Positions 1-5,260 of a stretch of 5,786 bases of DNA are shown here, piece after piece. A model generated the notes under the pieces. That model was given only the letters and a program-made list of their open reading frames with translations. It ran no database searches and was not told the origin of the DNA. Numbering within the stretch: the first letter of the stretch is position 1; each line of letters opens with the position of its first letter. Made by a program: the position numbers and the translations under genes. Origin of the DNA: Alkalinema sp. CAN_BIN05 (GTDB lineage: Bacteria > Cyanobacteriota > Cyanobacteriia > Leptolyngbyales > Leptolyngbyaceae); NCBI GenBank assembly GCA_026786325.1, contig JAJAYH010000291.1, positions 1-5,786 of the forward strand. Reading direction: 5' to 3'.

Positions 1-104
1 ATGGCACAGAAGCAATGTCAGCAATTCTAATGGATGTATTTGAAACTTTGACACCAGTATATGATTGATCCCGATTAAAGACACTAGAAAGTTTTCAGCT
101 TTTG

Positions 105-209
105 TCAATTCCACCCTAGTTGAGTAATTACATCAACAGTTGTGATCTAAAAACGATTAGGTTGAATCATTTCAAAAATTTGTTCACGGGTTACAGGTTT
201 TCTCGCAAA
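105..209 (-). pseudogene. Possible decayed reading frame (helix-turn-helix-like remnant)
   Basis: On the minus strand one frame reads KPVTREQIFEMIQPNRF, then an in-frame TAG (149-147), then ITTVDVITQLGWN and a TGA (107-105). Ignoring the TAG, the composition and helix-like spacing resemble a small DNA-binding segment of the 'TREQI...ITTxDV...LGW' kind. There is no start codon, because a TGA lies directly upstream at 212-210. It could be the remnant of a gene downstream of thrS, or a chance run. No family is assigned. Confidence 0.2.
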
Positions 210-232
210 TCATCCTAAATTTAGGAGGATTT
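207..232 (-). terminator. Hairpin downstream of thrS, possible terminator
   Basis: A 26-bp inverted repeat has arms AAATCATCCTAAA and TTTAGGAGGATTT that pair with one A/G mismatch. It starts about 20 nt past the thrS stop, where a terminator is expected. No long T-tract follows on either strand, so it is a weak intrinsic terminator at best. It may instead be an mRNA 3'-end stabiliser or serve convergent transcription. A 10-bp perfect palindrome, GATTTAAATC, sits between it and thrS at 238-247. Confidence 0.35.
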
Positions 233-252
233 AACAAGATTTAAATCACAGG

Positions 253-2055
253 TTAGAAGTTGCCGTTGGTGGCGTTTGCTTTGACGAGCCGATCGGTCAC
301 GGTCGCAATATCAATAGACCCTAATTCACCTTCGGCACGGGTGCGAATGCTTAAGGAATTAGATTCTATTTCCTTTGCACCAACAACCGCCATAACGGGG
401 ATTTTGTCTTTTTCAGCATTACGAATTAGCTTGCCAAGACGATCGCCGCCTAAGTCCACTTCTGCTCGAATTCCGAGTAATTGCATTGCCGCTGCCGTAT
501 CTTTTGCAAATTGTACAAAATCATCGCCCACGGGAAGCAATCGGATTTGTACAGGAGCGAGCCACGTCGGGAAATCTCCAGCATACTGTTCAATTAGGAT
601 GCCAATCAATCGCTCTAATGACCCGAATGGTGCGCGATGCAACATCACCGGACGTTTCCGGGTACCGTCTTCTGCGACATATTCTAAATCAAACCGATCG
701 GGCAAATTATAATCTACCTGCACGGTTCCCAATTGCCATTCGCGTTCCAAGGCATCTTGGAAAATGAAGTCCAGTTTTGGTCCGTAGAATGCCGCTTCAC
801 CAATGCCTTCAAAATGGGCCATATCCACTTTTTCGACGGCATTACGAATGGCATTTTCGGCTTTGTTCCAAGCATCATCGGAACCCAAATATTTACTGGG
901 GTTTTCGGGATCTCGGAAACTCAGGCGGGCGCGGAAATTTGTCAATTGCAAACTCTTGAATACGCTGAGGATGAGTTCCACAACACTCATGAATTCTGCA
1001 TCGAGTTGTTCGGGAGTAACAAACAAATGGGAATCATCGACGGTGAAGCCTCGAACACGAGTTAGGCCGCCCAATTCACCAGATTGTTCATAACGATAGA
1101 CGGTTCCGAATTCGGCCAATCGCATGGGGAGTTCGCGGTACGATCGCAATTCAGATTTGTAGATTTGAATGTGGAATGGACAGTTCATCGGTTTCATTAC
1201 AAAACCAATCTCTTTGTCTTTCTCTTCTTGACTTTCCGCCATCATTGGGAACATGTCTTCAGAATATTTCTGCCAATGTCCCGATCGTTTAAATAAGTCA
1301 ACTTTTGCGATGTGCGGAGTGACAACCGGAAGATAACCGCGCTTGGTTTGTTCACGTTTCAAATAATCTTCCAAGATCGATCGTAGTAGTGTTCCCTTCG
1401 GTGTCCACAATGGCAATCCAGGGCCGACATCTTCTGAGAAGATGAATAATCCCATTTCCTTACCAATCTTGCGATGGTCCCGGCGTTGGGCTTCTTCTTT
1501 GCGACGTTTATACTCATCTAATTGCTCAGGCGTTTGCCAAGCAGTACCGTAAATACGTTGAAGCTGGGCTTTTTTCTCATCGCCGCGCCAATAGGCTCCC
1601 GCTAATGATTCGAGTTCGATCGCTTTCGGATCGAGTTCTCCAGTATTCTCAAGGTGTGGACCTGCGCACAGATCCCACCACTGATCGCCTAAATGATATA
1701 GCGTGATCGGCTCTTGTAAACCTTCGAGAATTTCCAGTTTGTAGGGTTCGTTTTGGGCTGATATTCGAGTATGTGCGTCTTCGCGGGTGACTTCTTCGCG
1801 GGTGACGGGGAGTTTGCGATTGATGATCTTAATCATCTCTTTTTTGATGGTCTTGAGATCCTTTTCAGTAAATGACTCAGGATTATCAAAGTCATAGTAA
1901 AAACCATTTTCGATCCAAGGACCGATCGTCACTTGAGCCTTCGGGAAAAGCTTTTGCACTGCCATCGCCATGACATGGGATGTAGTGTGGCGAATCTTTT
2001 TAAGATCTTCAGATTCGCTAGTTTTTGCAAGATGGATTTTTTCGGATTCAGACAT
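253..2055 (-). CDS. thrS: Threonine--tRNA ligase (ThrRS) lacking the TGS domain
   Basis: This cytoplasmic class II synthetase charges tRNA(Thr) with threonine and edits mischarged Ser-tRNA(Thr). Numbering is from the ATG at 2055 (600 aa). The editing domain comes first (about 20-210), with HxxxH at H23/H27 and the D128-x-C130-x3-H134 site. The catalytic domain (about 215-495) has zinc ligands C292, H343 and H473, motif 2 around R321 (EFGTVYRYEQSG) and motif 3 around HRAPFGSLER. The anticodon-binding domain starts at FPTWLAPVQ. Compared with E. coli ThrRS (642 aa), the N-terminal TGS domain of about 60 residues is absent, and a short charged insertion (ESQEEKDKE) precedes KPMNCP. The frame extends upstream to a TTG at 2094, but the ATG at 2055 has a well-placed GGAG and is preferred. 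The gene lies 111 nt downstream of a DUF4351 gene on the same strand. Confidence 0.97.
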   Translation of the reverse strand: MSESEKIHLAKTSESEDLKKIRHTTSHVMAMAVQKLFPKAQVTIGPWIENGFYYDFDNPESFTEKDLKTIKKEMIKIINRKLPVTREEVTREDAHTRISAQNEPYKLEILEGLQEPITLYHLGDQWWDLCAGPHLENTGELDPKAIELESLAGAYWRGDEKKAQLQRIYGTAWQTPEQLDEYKRRKEEAQRRDHRKIGKEMGLFIFSEDVGPGLPLWTPKGTLLRSILEDYLKREQTKRGYLPVVTPHIAKVDLFKRSGHWQKYSEDMFPMMAESQEEKDKEIGFVMKPMNCPFHIQIYKSELRSYRELPMRLAEFGTVYRYEQSGELGGLTRVRGFTVDDSHLFVTPEQLDAEFMSVVELILSVFKSLQLTNFRARLSFRDPENPSKYLGSDDAWNKAENAIRNAVEKVDMAHFEGIGEAAFYGPKLDFIFQDALEREWQLGTVQVDYNLPDRFDLEYVAEDGTRKRPVMLHRAPFGSLERLIGILIEQYAGDFPTWLAPVQIRLLPVGDDFVQFAKDTAAAMQLLGIRAEVDLGGDRLGKLIRNAEKDKIPVMAVVGAKEIESNSLSIRTRAEGELGSIDIATVTDRLVKANATNGNF

Positions 2056-2060
2056 TATGT

Positions 2061-2066
2061 TCTCCA
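2061..2066 (-). promoter_or_regulatory. Ribosome binding site of thrS (decides the start)
   Basis: The minus strand reads TGGAGA here, with GGAG 6 nt upstream of the ATG at 2055. This is the best Shine-Dalgarno match upstream of any gene in the window. It supports MSESEKIHL as the N-terminus over the TTG 39 nt further upstream. The rest of the spacer, 2067-2166, shows no clear sigma-70 promoter. Confidence 0.65.
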
Positions 2067-2166
2067 GAAAAGCGATCGGCGATACGATTGCCAATGCTTA
2101 GGGTTTAAGGCCTTCAGTGTAGCGCTTATTGGGTCTGGACAGATTGTTAGAATTTATTGTGGCCTT

Positions 2167-3096
2167 TTAATCATTGTTGTGCAGCCATTGCAATAGATCA
2201 TTTATTTCTCTAAAGTCCAACAGCATTTCTCCTAAATTTTCGGCTTGGGCTAGAGACAACGTTTTCACTTGGGCTTCTAGCTCTACTGATAAACTACCAA
2301 TTTTCTTTTTCAAAAGACGTAAAACCAATTCTTGGTAGCCTTTGAGTTCGCCACGCAATTCGCCACGTTGTTCGCCACGTTGTTCGCCACGTTGTTCGCC
2401 ACGCTGTTCGCTAGCGGCAATACGTTCGAGTAGTAAGGGGGATAATTGCATAATTAACTTCTGCTCCTCTGGCTCAATGTTTTGTTTGGCTTCTAGCTCT
2501 ACTCTATACGATAACAGGAGATCCAAGGCGTTGCTACGATCGGGGTGATCCGTTGGCAGTGCTGCGATTTCAGCCATGGCGGTCTGTTGGACTTTTCCTT
2601 TTCCCATTAAGCGAAACCATAGCGTTTCTGGAATGGTGGGCAGTTGGTGAACTACGATAATTCCTGTTTGTAAGCCTTCGGGTAAGAGATAGATTCCTGA
2701 ACCCCAAGTGGTTTCATCGCTCACAGCATGGAATTTTTCGAGTTTGTGGGCGGCGGTCGTAGGTGTAATGATCCACATAAATGCTTGCGGCACTTGAGAT
2801 TGTTCTTTTTGTCGGTTTAGTTCTTGTTGAACTTCTAGGATTTTGATTAAACAGGATTGAATGTCATCAATATCTACAGGATTTCGGTAAGGTTCAAAGG
2901 CGACAGGCCGATCGCCCACGCATTGAGATAACAAACCTAATTGTGCTTCGGGTGGAATGGGAATTTTGGGGGTGAAATAAATATCGATAAATTTCGTTTC
3001 TGATTGAACCGATCGTTGGATTTTAACTTCACCGAAGTTCTCTAGACATAGTTCAAAGATATTTTTGTTGAGTCTGTCGTGGGGAAATTGAGACAT
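2167..3096 (-). CDS. DUF4351 family protein, copy 1 (expanded EQRG repeat)
   Basis: This 309-residue protein belongs to a cyanobacterial family recognised by its C-terminal DUF4351 domain. Its N-terminal region (about 1-200) resembles the Rpn/PD-(D/E)XK-like 'putative transposase' proteins. Conserved-looking stretches include KFIDIYFTPK (35-44), FEPYRNPVDIDDIQ (67-80), WIITPT (108-113), TGIIVVHQLP (144-153) and ETLWFRLMGKGKVQQ (157-171). A charged repeat segment (230-253) of EQRG/ELRG units follows. Then comes DUF4351 (about 254-306) with ELVLRLLKKKIG and the AENLGEMLLDF signature. I do not see a complete PD-(D/E)XK catalytic set, so nuclease activity is unproven. Some databases label relatives 'flagellar assembly protein H', which is not justified here. 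It is a paralogue of the gene at 4229-5131, with near-identical N-terminus and promoter but a more diverged C-terminus. There is no clear Shine-Dalgarno before the ATG; the mRNA leader is predicted to be short. Confidence 0.85.
   Translation of the reverse strand: MSQFPHDRLNKNIFELCLENFGEVKIQRSVQSETKFIDIYFTPKIPIPPEAQLGLLSQCVGDRPVAFEPYRNPVDIDDIQSCLIKILEVQQELNRQKEQSQVPQAFMWIITPTTAAHKLEKFHAVSDETTWGSGIYLLPEGLQTGIIVVHQLPTIPETLWFRLMGKGKVQQTAMAEIAALPTDHPDRSNALDLLLSYRVELEAKQNIEPEEQKLIMQLSPLLLERIAASEQRGEQRGEQRGEQRGELRGELKGYQELVLRLLKKKIGSLSVELEAQVKTLSLAQAENLGEMLLDFREINDLLQWLHNND
2347..2406 (-). repeat. In-frame 12-bp tandem repeat inside DUF4351 copy 1
   Basis: There are five consecutive 12-bp units, on the plus strand TTCGCCACG followed by CAA, TTG, TTG, TTG and CTG. 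A degenerate sixth unit (TTCGCTAGCGGC) follows at 2407-2418. They encode the EQRG/ELRG four-residue repeats between the N-terminal domain and DUF4351. The paralogue has only one unit at the matching place (4430-4441). The 48-bp difference keeps the frame and accounts for 16 residues. This fits replication slippage in a flexible or coiled linker. Confidence 0.9.
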
Positions 3097-3129
3097 GGGA
3101 AATAAAATGTAAACCGATTTCTGTCGTAA

Positions 3130-3158
3130 ATTTTAGCATTTCGATCGATCGTCCCCAC
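3130..3158 (-). promoter_or_regulatory. Predicted promoter of DUF4351 copy 1
   Basis: On the minus strand, a -35-like GTGGGG (3158-3153) is followed by a 17-nt spacer and a -10 TAAAAT (3135-3130) preceded by TGC, giving an extended -10 (TGCTAAAAT). The ATG is about 33 nt beyond the -10, so the 5' UTR would be short. The same arrangement lies upstream of copy 2, with a slightly better -35. The promoter begins directly after the T-tract of terminator C. Confidence 0.5.
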
Positions 3159-3213
3159 CACACAAAAAGCGATCGCCCCTCAAAAGAAGAACGATCGATT
3201 TTACAATTCAATT
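3148..3213 (-). repeat. Terminator-promoter module, copy C
   Basis: This is the third copy of the 66-bp intergenic module. It matches module A at 60 of 66 positions by direct comparison and has no loop insertion. Its upstream end overlaps the last codon and stop of the HNH gene. Similarity to module A continues downstream through the promoter into the DUF4351 coding sequence. Confidence 0.85.
3165..3202 (-). terminator. Rho-independent terminator C, after the HNH gene
   Basis: Minus-strand arms AAAATCGATCG and CGATCGCTTTT pair around a 16-nt loop (3176-3191), with one T/C mismatch next to the CGATCG core. A T-tract follows. It begins 6 nt after the HNH stop codon. The downstream arm includes the only perfect HIP1 octamer seen in the window (3169-3176). 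The mismatch probably makes it weaker than terminator A. Confidence 0.65.
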
Positions 3214-3639
3214 CAATTCTTCAGGCGGATGCCAACCTACGGAAACCCAGGCGTGTCGGACAGTTGTCACACAAGGGTTATTCATTTGTAAGGCTTTGAC
3301 AGTCGCACGTCCACAGGAGGTTAAACCCAGAATATAAACGCCATCATCAGACCAGGAGAAATGTTCTTGCCAACGTTGAGTTCTGGGATTGAAAAGCGCT
3401 ATATTTTCTTCGGTGATAGGGTCAATCCCATGGGTTTGGTCAGATTTATAGAGATTGCAGGGACGACAGGCAAGCCACAAATTTTGTTCATCATTACTAC
3501 CTCCTTTTGATTTTGGGATGATATGTTCAATCTCTAAGGTTCCCCAGACATATTTCTGAAGACTTTGGCAATAACCACACCGATCGTCGGCTTGTTGTCG
3601 AATTTTGATTTTCAATCGTTCTGAAACGTAGTCACTCAC
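3208..3639 (-). CDS. Small HNH endonuclease family protein
   Basis: This 143-residue protein has one HNH nuclease domain in its first half. Two zinc-type knuckles frame the fold: C21-x2-C24 (RCGYC) and C58-x2-C61 (ACRPC). Between them lies LEIEHIIPKSKGG with the putative catalytic base H39, then N53 and N62. These proteins are metal-dependent DNA (sometimes RNA) nucleases in general; the target of this one is unknown. The C-terminal half (FNPRTQRWQEHFSWSDDG, then GRATVKALQMNN and GWHPPE) matches a compact architecture I recall as common in cyanobacteria. The start is GTG at 3639, overlapping the stop of the upstream RHH gene by 4 nt (GTGA), which implies translational coupling. There is no methylase, specificity subunit or intein nearby, so it is neither an obvious restriction enzyme nor a homing enzyme. 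Confidence 0.9.
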   Translation of the reverse strand: MSDYVSERLKIKIRQQADDRCGYCQSLQKYVWGTLEIEHIIPKSKGGSNDEQNLWLACRPCNLYKSDQTHGIDPITEENIALFNPRTQRWQEHFSWSDDGVYILGLTSCGRATVKALQMNNPCVTTVRHAWVSVGWHPPEELN

Positions 3640-4025
3640 GAGTCCATTGGCTCCATTAATCCACGTTCGATCGCTTGAATTAAAGCTGTAGTTTGTCGTA
3701 ACCAGCCTTCTTGGTAGATTTGCATTAATGCTTGTAGCTCCTGAGCTTCACCTTCAATAAGTTCATTTTCTCGCTGGTGCGCAAGTAGAAATGACATTCT
3801 GCTATCTTCGTCAGGTGTCATTTTCGAGTTAGCTAAGATTAGAATTTCTTGATTCGATAGGGTTTCGATCGGTTGGAGGGTGTCAATATAGTTACCCATG
3901 GGTGGGAGCAGGGACTGAACGGTATCAGTAATGACGCTGGCTAAGTCACGATTAGATAACCGTGCAAAGCGTTCCGCTCGTTGGTAGAGATCGTCTGGCA
4001 GATGGATTGTAACTGCAATTGTCAT
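3636..4025 (-). CDS. Ribbon-helix-helix-like protein upstream of the HNH nuclease
   Basis: This is a 129-residue protein. Residues 3-9 (IAVTIHL) look like the beta-strand of a ribbon-helix-helix (CopG/Arc-type) domain. Two predicted helices follow, DDLYQRAERFARLS (11-24) and RDLASVITDTVQSLL (26-40). The remainder is acidic and helical, with LSNQEILILANSKMTPDEDSRMSFLL and then EAQELQALMQIYQEGWLRQTTALIQAIERGL. RHH domains usually dimerise and bind operator DNA, and many are antitoxins. Position and 4-nt overlap suggest it partners or regulates the HNH protein; this is inference. I recall the same pair of architectures side by side in other cyanobacteria, but have no experimental report to cite. 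The ATG at 4025 has only a weak ribosome binding site. Confidence 0.8.
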   Translation of the reverse strand: MTIAVTIHLPDDLYQRAERFARLSNRDLASVITDTVQSLLPPMGNYIDTLQPIETLSNQEILILANSKMTPDEDSRMSFLLAHQRENELIEGEAQELQALMQIYQEGWLRQTTALIQAIERGLMEPMDS

Positions 4026-4091
4026 AAAGATCTGTTGGGCTACTTTCTTAGATTTTAATCGATCGTAGCGAGAGATTTTTCAGCCTTATAA

Positions 4092-4119
4092 ATTATAATT
4101 CGACAGTCATCGTCCCCAA
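4092..4119 (-). promoter_or_regulatory. Predicted promoter of the RHH-HNH pair
   Basis: On the minus strand a TTGGGG (4119-4114) is followed by a 16-nt spacer and a perfect TATAAT (4097-4092). The -35 lies inside the conserved module B, while the -10 is in unique sequence. The RHH start is about 67 nt beyond the -10, leaving a leader of about 60 nt that could hold an operator. A short symmetric ATTATAAT overlaps the -10. Confidence 0.5.
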
Positions 4120-4124
4120 CATAC

Positions 4125-4187
4125 AAAAAACGATGGTCTCCGACCGACCAAAGGTCATCGCCCCTCAAATGAAGAACGATCGTTTTT
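4125..4187 (-). terminator. Rho-independent terminator B, after DUF4351 copy 2
   Basis: The outer arms AAAAACGAT (minus strand 4187-4179) and ATCGTTTTT (4134-4126) pair and are followed by a T-rich run. The insertion splits the original CGATCG of the downstream arm and enlarges the loop from 16 to about 44 nt. Two small hairpins form inside the insert. Termination may therefore be altered compared with module A. It begins 41 nt past the copy 2 stop. Confidence 0.6.
4135..4158. repeat. 24-bp palindrome-rich insertion in terminator B
   Basis: Compared with module A, 24 extra bases begin with GGTC and end with GGTCAT. They contain two back-to-back mini-hairpins, GGTC-TCC-GACC and GACC-AAA-GGTC. 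An AT dinucleotide is found on each side of the 22-bp core, so a 2-bp target duplication is possible. It could be a very small dispersed palindromic element; its occurrence elsewhere in the genome cannot be seen from here. Confidence 0.6.
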
Positions 4188-4228
4188 ACAATTGAATTCC
4201 AAAGCCTTAAGATTTAGCGTGATGATTA

Positions 4229-5131
4229 TCAGGACTCAGTGAATGTTTTGAGATTATTACTTTGTATCCATTGGAACAAATCACTGGCTTGCGTAAAATC
4301 TAACAGTGCTTCTCCTAGGTTTTCTGCTTGAATCAGAGATAAATTTCTAACTTGCGCTTCTAGCTCGATCGATAAACCACCAATTTTCTTTTTCAAAAGA
4401 AGTAAGACTAATTCGTGGTAGCCTTTGAGTTCGCCACGTTGTTCGCTAGCGGCGATCCGTTCCAGTAGTAAGGGAGATAATTGCATAATTAATGCCTGCT
4501 CTTCTGGCTCGATGTTCTGTTTGGCTTCTAACTCTACTCTATAGGATAGCAGCAGATCCAAGGCGTTGTTGCGATAGGGATGATCGGGGGGCAGGGCTGC
4601 GATTTCGGCCATGGCGGTCTGTTGGACTTTTCCTTTGCCCATTAAGCGAAACCATAGAGTTTCCGCAGTGCTAGGAAGTTGGTGAACAACAATAATGCCC
4701 ATTTGAAAGACTTCGGGTAAAAGGTGGATTCCTGAACCCCAAGTCGTTTCATCACTCAGGGCATGGAATTTTTCGAGTTTGTGGGCAGCGATCGTAGGTG
4801 TAATGATCCACATAAATGCTTGTGGTACATCTAATGCTTCTTTTTCTCGATTAAGTTCTTGCTGAACTTCTAGGATTTTGATTAGGCAGGCTTGAATATC
4901 GTCGATGTCCACCGGGTTTCGATAAGGTTCAAAGGCGACAGGCCGATCGCCCACACATTGAGATAACAAACCTAATTGTGCTTCGGGTGGAATGGAAATT
5001 TTGGGAGTGAAATAAATATCGATGAATTTCGTTTCTGATTGAACCGATCGTTGAATTTTAACTTCACCAAAGTTCTCTAGACATAGTTCAAAGATATTCT
5101 TGTTGAGTCTGTCGTGGGGAAATTGAGACAT
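4229..5131 (-). CDS. DUF4351 family protein, copy 2
   Basis: This 300-residue paralogue of the gene at 2167-3096 has the same layout: Rpn/PD-(D/E)XK-like N-terminal region (about 1-200), a short linker with a single EQRGELKG, and a C-terminal DUF4351 domain (about 238-290; ELVLLLLKKKIG, AENLGEALLDF). In the first 97 residues I count only a few differences from copy 1 (for example P46S and S81A). The last 50 residues differ at many positions, and the tail is 7 residues longer (NNLKTFTES). It lacks four of the 12-bp repeat units present in copy 1. The catalytic state is unclear for the same reason as copy 1. It sits between terminators A and B and so is probably monocistronic. The ATG at 5131 follows a T-rich leader with no clear Shine-Dalgarno. 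Confidence 0.85.
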   Translation of the reverse strand: MSQFPHDRLNKNIFELCLENFGEVKIQRSVQSETKFIDIYFTPKISIPPEAQLGLLSQCVGDRPVAFEPYRNPVDIDDIQACLIKILEVQQELNREKEALDVPQAFMWIITPTIAAHKLEKFHALSDETTWGSGIHLLPEVFQMGIIVVHQLPSTAETLWFRLMGKGKVQQTAMAEIAALPPDHPYRNNALDLLLSYRVELEAKQNIEPEEQALIMQLSPLLLERIAASEQRGELKGYHELVLLLLKKKIGGLSIELEAQVRNLSLIQAENLGEALLDFTQASDLFQWIQSNNLKTFTES

Positions 5132-5164
5132 GGGAAATAAAATATAAACCGAGGTTTGTCGTAA

Positions 5165-5193
5165 ATTTTAGCATTCCGGTCGATCGTCCCCAA
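5165..5193 (-). promoter_or_regulatory. Predicted promoter of DUF4351 copy 2
   Basis: The minus strand reads TTGGGG (5193-5188), a 17-nt spacer, and an extended -10 TGCTAAAAT (hexamer 5170-5165). The 5' UTR would be roughly 27 nt. A CGATCG at 5181-5186 lies inside the spacer. The copy 1 promoter is nearly the same sequence, so both genes should respond to the same signals. Confidence 0.55.
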
Positions 5194-5248
5194 CATACAA
5201 AAAACGATCGCCCCTCAAATGAAGAACGATCGTTTTTACAATTGAATT
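5183..5248 (-). repeat. Terminator-promoter module, copy A
   Basis: This is the 66-bp module between pilQ and DUF4351 copy 2. It is the hub of the duplications: its 66 bp are identical in module B apart from B's insertion. Module C matches it less closely, but that similarity extends further, through promoter and gene. Confidence 0.9.
5199..5237 (-). terminator. Rho-independent terminator A, after pilQ
   Basis: A perfect 11-bp stem (AAAAACGATCG at 5237-5227 with CGATCGTTTTT at 5210-5200, minus strand) encloses a 16-nt loop and is followed by a T-tract. It starts 24 nt after the pilQ stop. The A-tract on the other side means it could also work in the opposite direction. The GC part of the stem is exactly the HIP1 core CGATCG. 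Confidence 0.8.
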
Positions 5249-5260
5249 TAATTCAAAGCA

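Larger units (their letters stand above)
1..252. other. Left flank without a convincing gene
   Basis: No convincing gene is seen between the window edge and the thrS stop. A plus-strand frame is open from base 3 to a TGA at 66-68 (21 codons ending in ...TLTPVYD) and could be the tail of a converging gene, but a run this short is expected by chance. A minus-strand frame running off the left edge is also open, with no start codon except a GTG near the edge. A TTGACA hexamer reads on the minus strand at 108-103, but no good -10 follows it at the right distance. A hairpin at 207-232 and a possible decayed frame at 105-209 are listed separately. The block is AT-rich. Confidence 0.5.
4109..4198 (-). 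repeat. Terminator-promoter module, copy B (with 24-bp insert)
   Basis: This module is identical to module A over all 66 shared positions, apart from one 24-bp insertion at 4135-4158. Similarity stops just beyond the -35 on the RHH side, where the promoter sequence becomes unique. On the other side it fades towards the DUF4351 copy 2 stop, apart from a short CAAAGC-TTAA similarity to the pilQ end. Confidence 0.9.

Noticed and set aside
3..68. Plus-strand 21-codon open frame at the left edge as a gene end
   Set aside because: A run this short is likely by chance and no family is recognisable; kept only as a remark in the flank entry.
260..1296. Several plus-strand open frames opposite thrS
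   Set aside because: They lie entirely within the strongly supported thrS gene on the other strand, overlap one another in different frames and show no recognisable family.
2056..2094. Upstream TTG start of thrS giving 613 residues
   Set aside because: The ATG at 2055 has a GGAG at ideal spacing, and the extra 13 residues match nothing known in ThrRS.
2107..2168. Inverted repeat AAGGCC / GGCCTT between DUF4351 copy 1 and thrS as a terminator
   Set aside because: The arms are only 6 bp, separated by roughly 50 nt, and have no T-tract.
2347..2418. CRISPR-like array of short repeats
   Set aside because: Units are 12 bp, directly adjacent with no spacers, and encode an in-frame protein repeat.
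2342..2548. Plus-strand frame with repeated CSPR units
   Set aside because: It is the antisense translation of the 12-bp repeat in DUF4351 copy 1, not an independent gene.
2167..3096. Annotation as flagellar assembly protein or active transposase
   Set aside because: No FliH similarity is visible, there are no flagellar genes nearby, no terminal inverted repeats bound the gene, and a complete catalytic motif was not found.
4220..4231. Zur-box-like TGATGATTATCA
   Set aside because: It overlaps the stop codon of DUF4351 copy 2, is an imperfect palindrome and is not positioned in a promoter.
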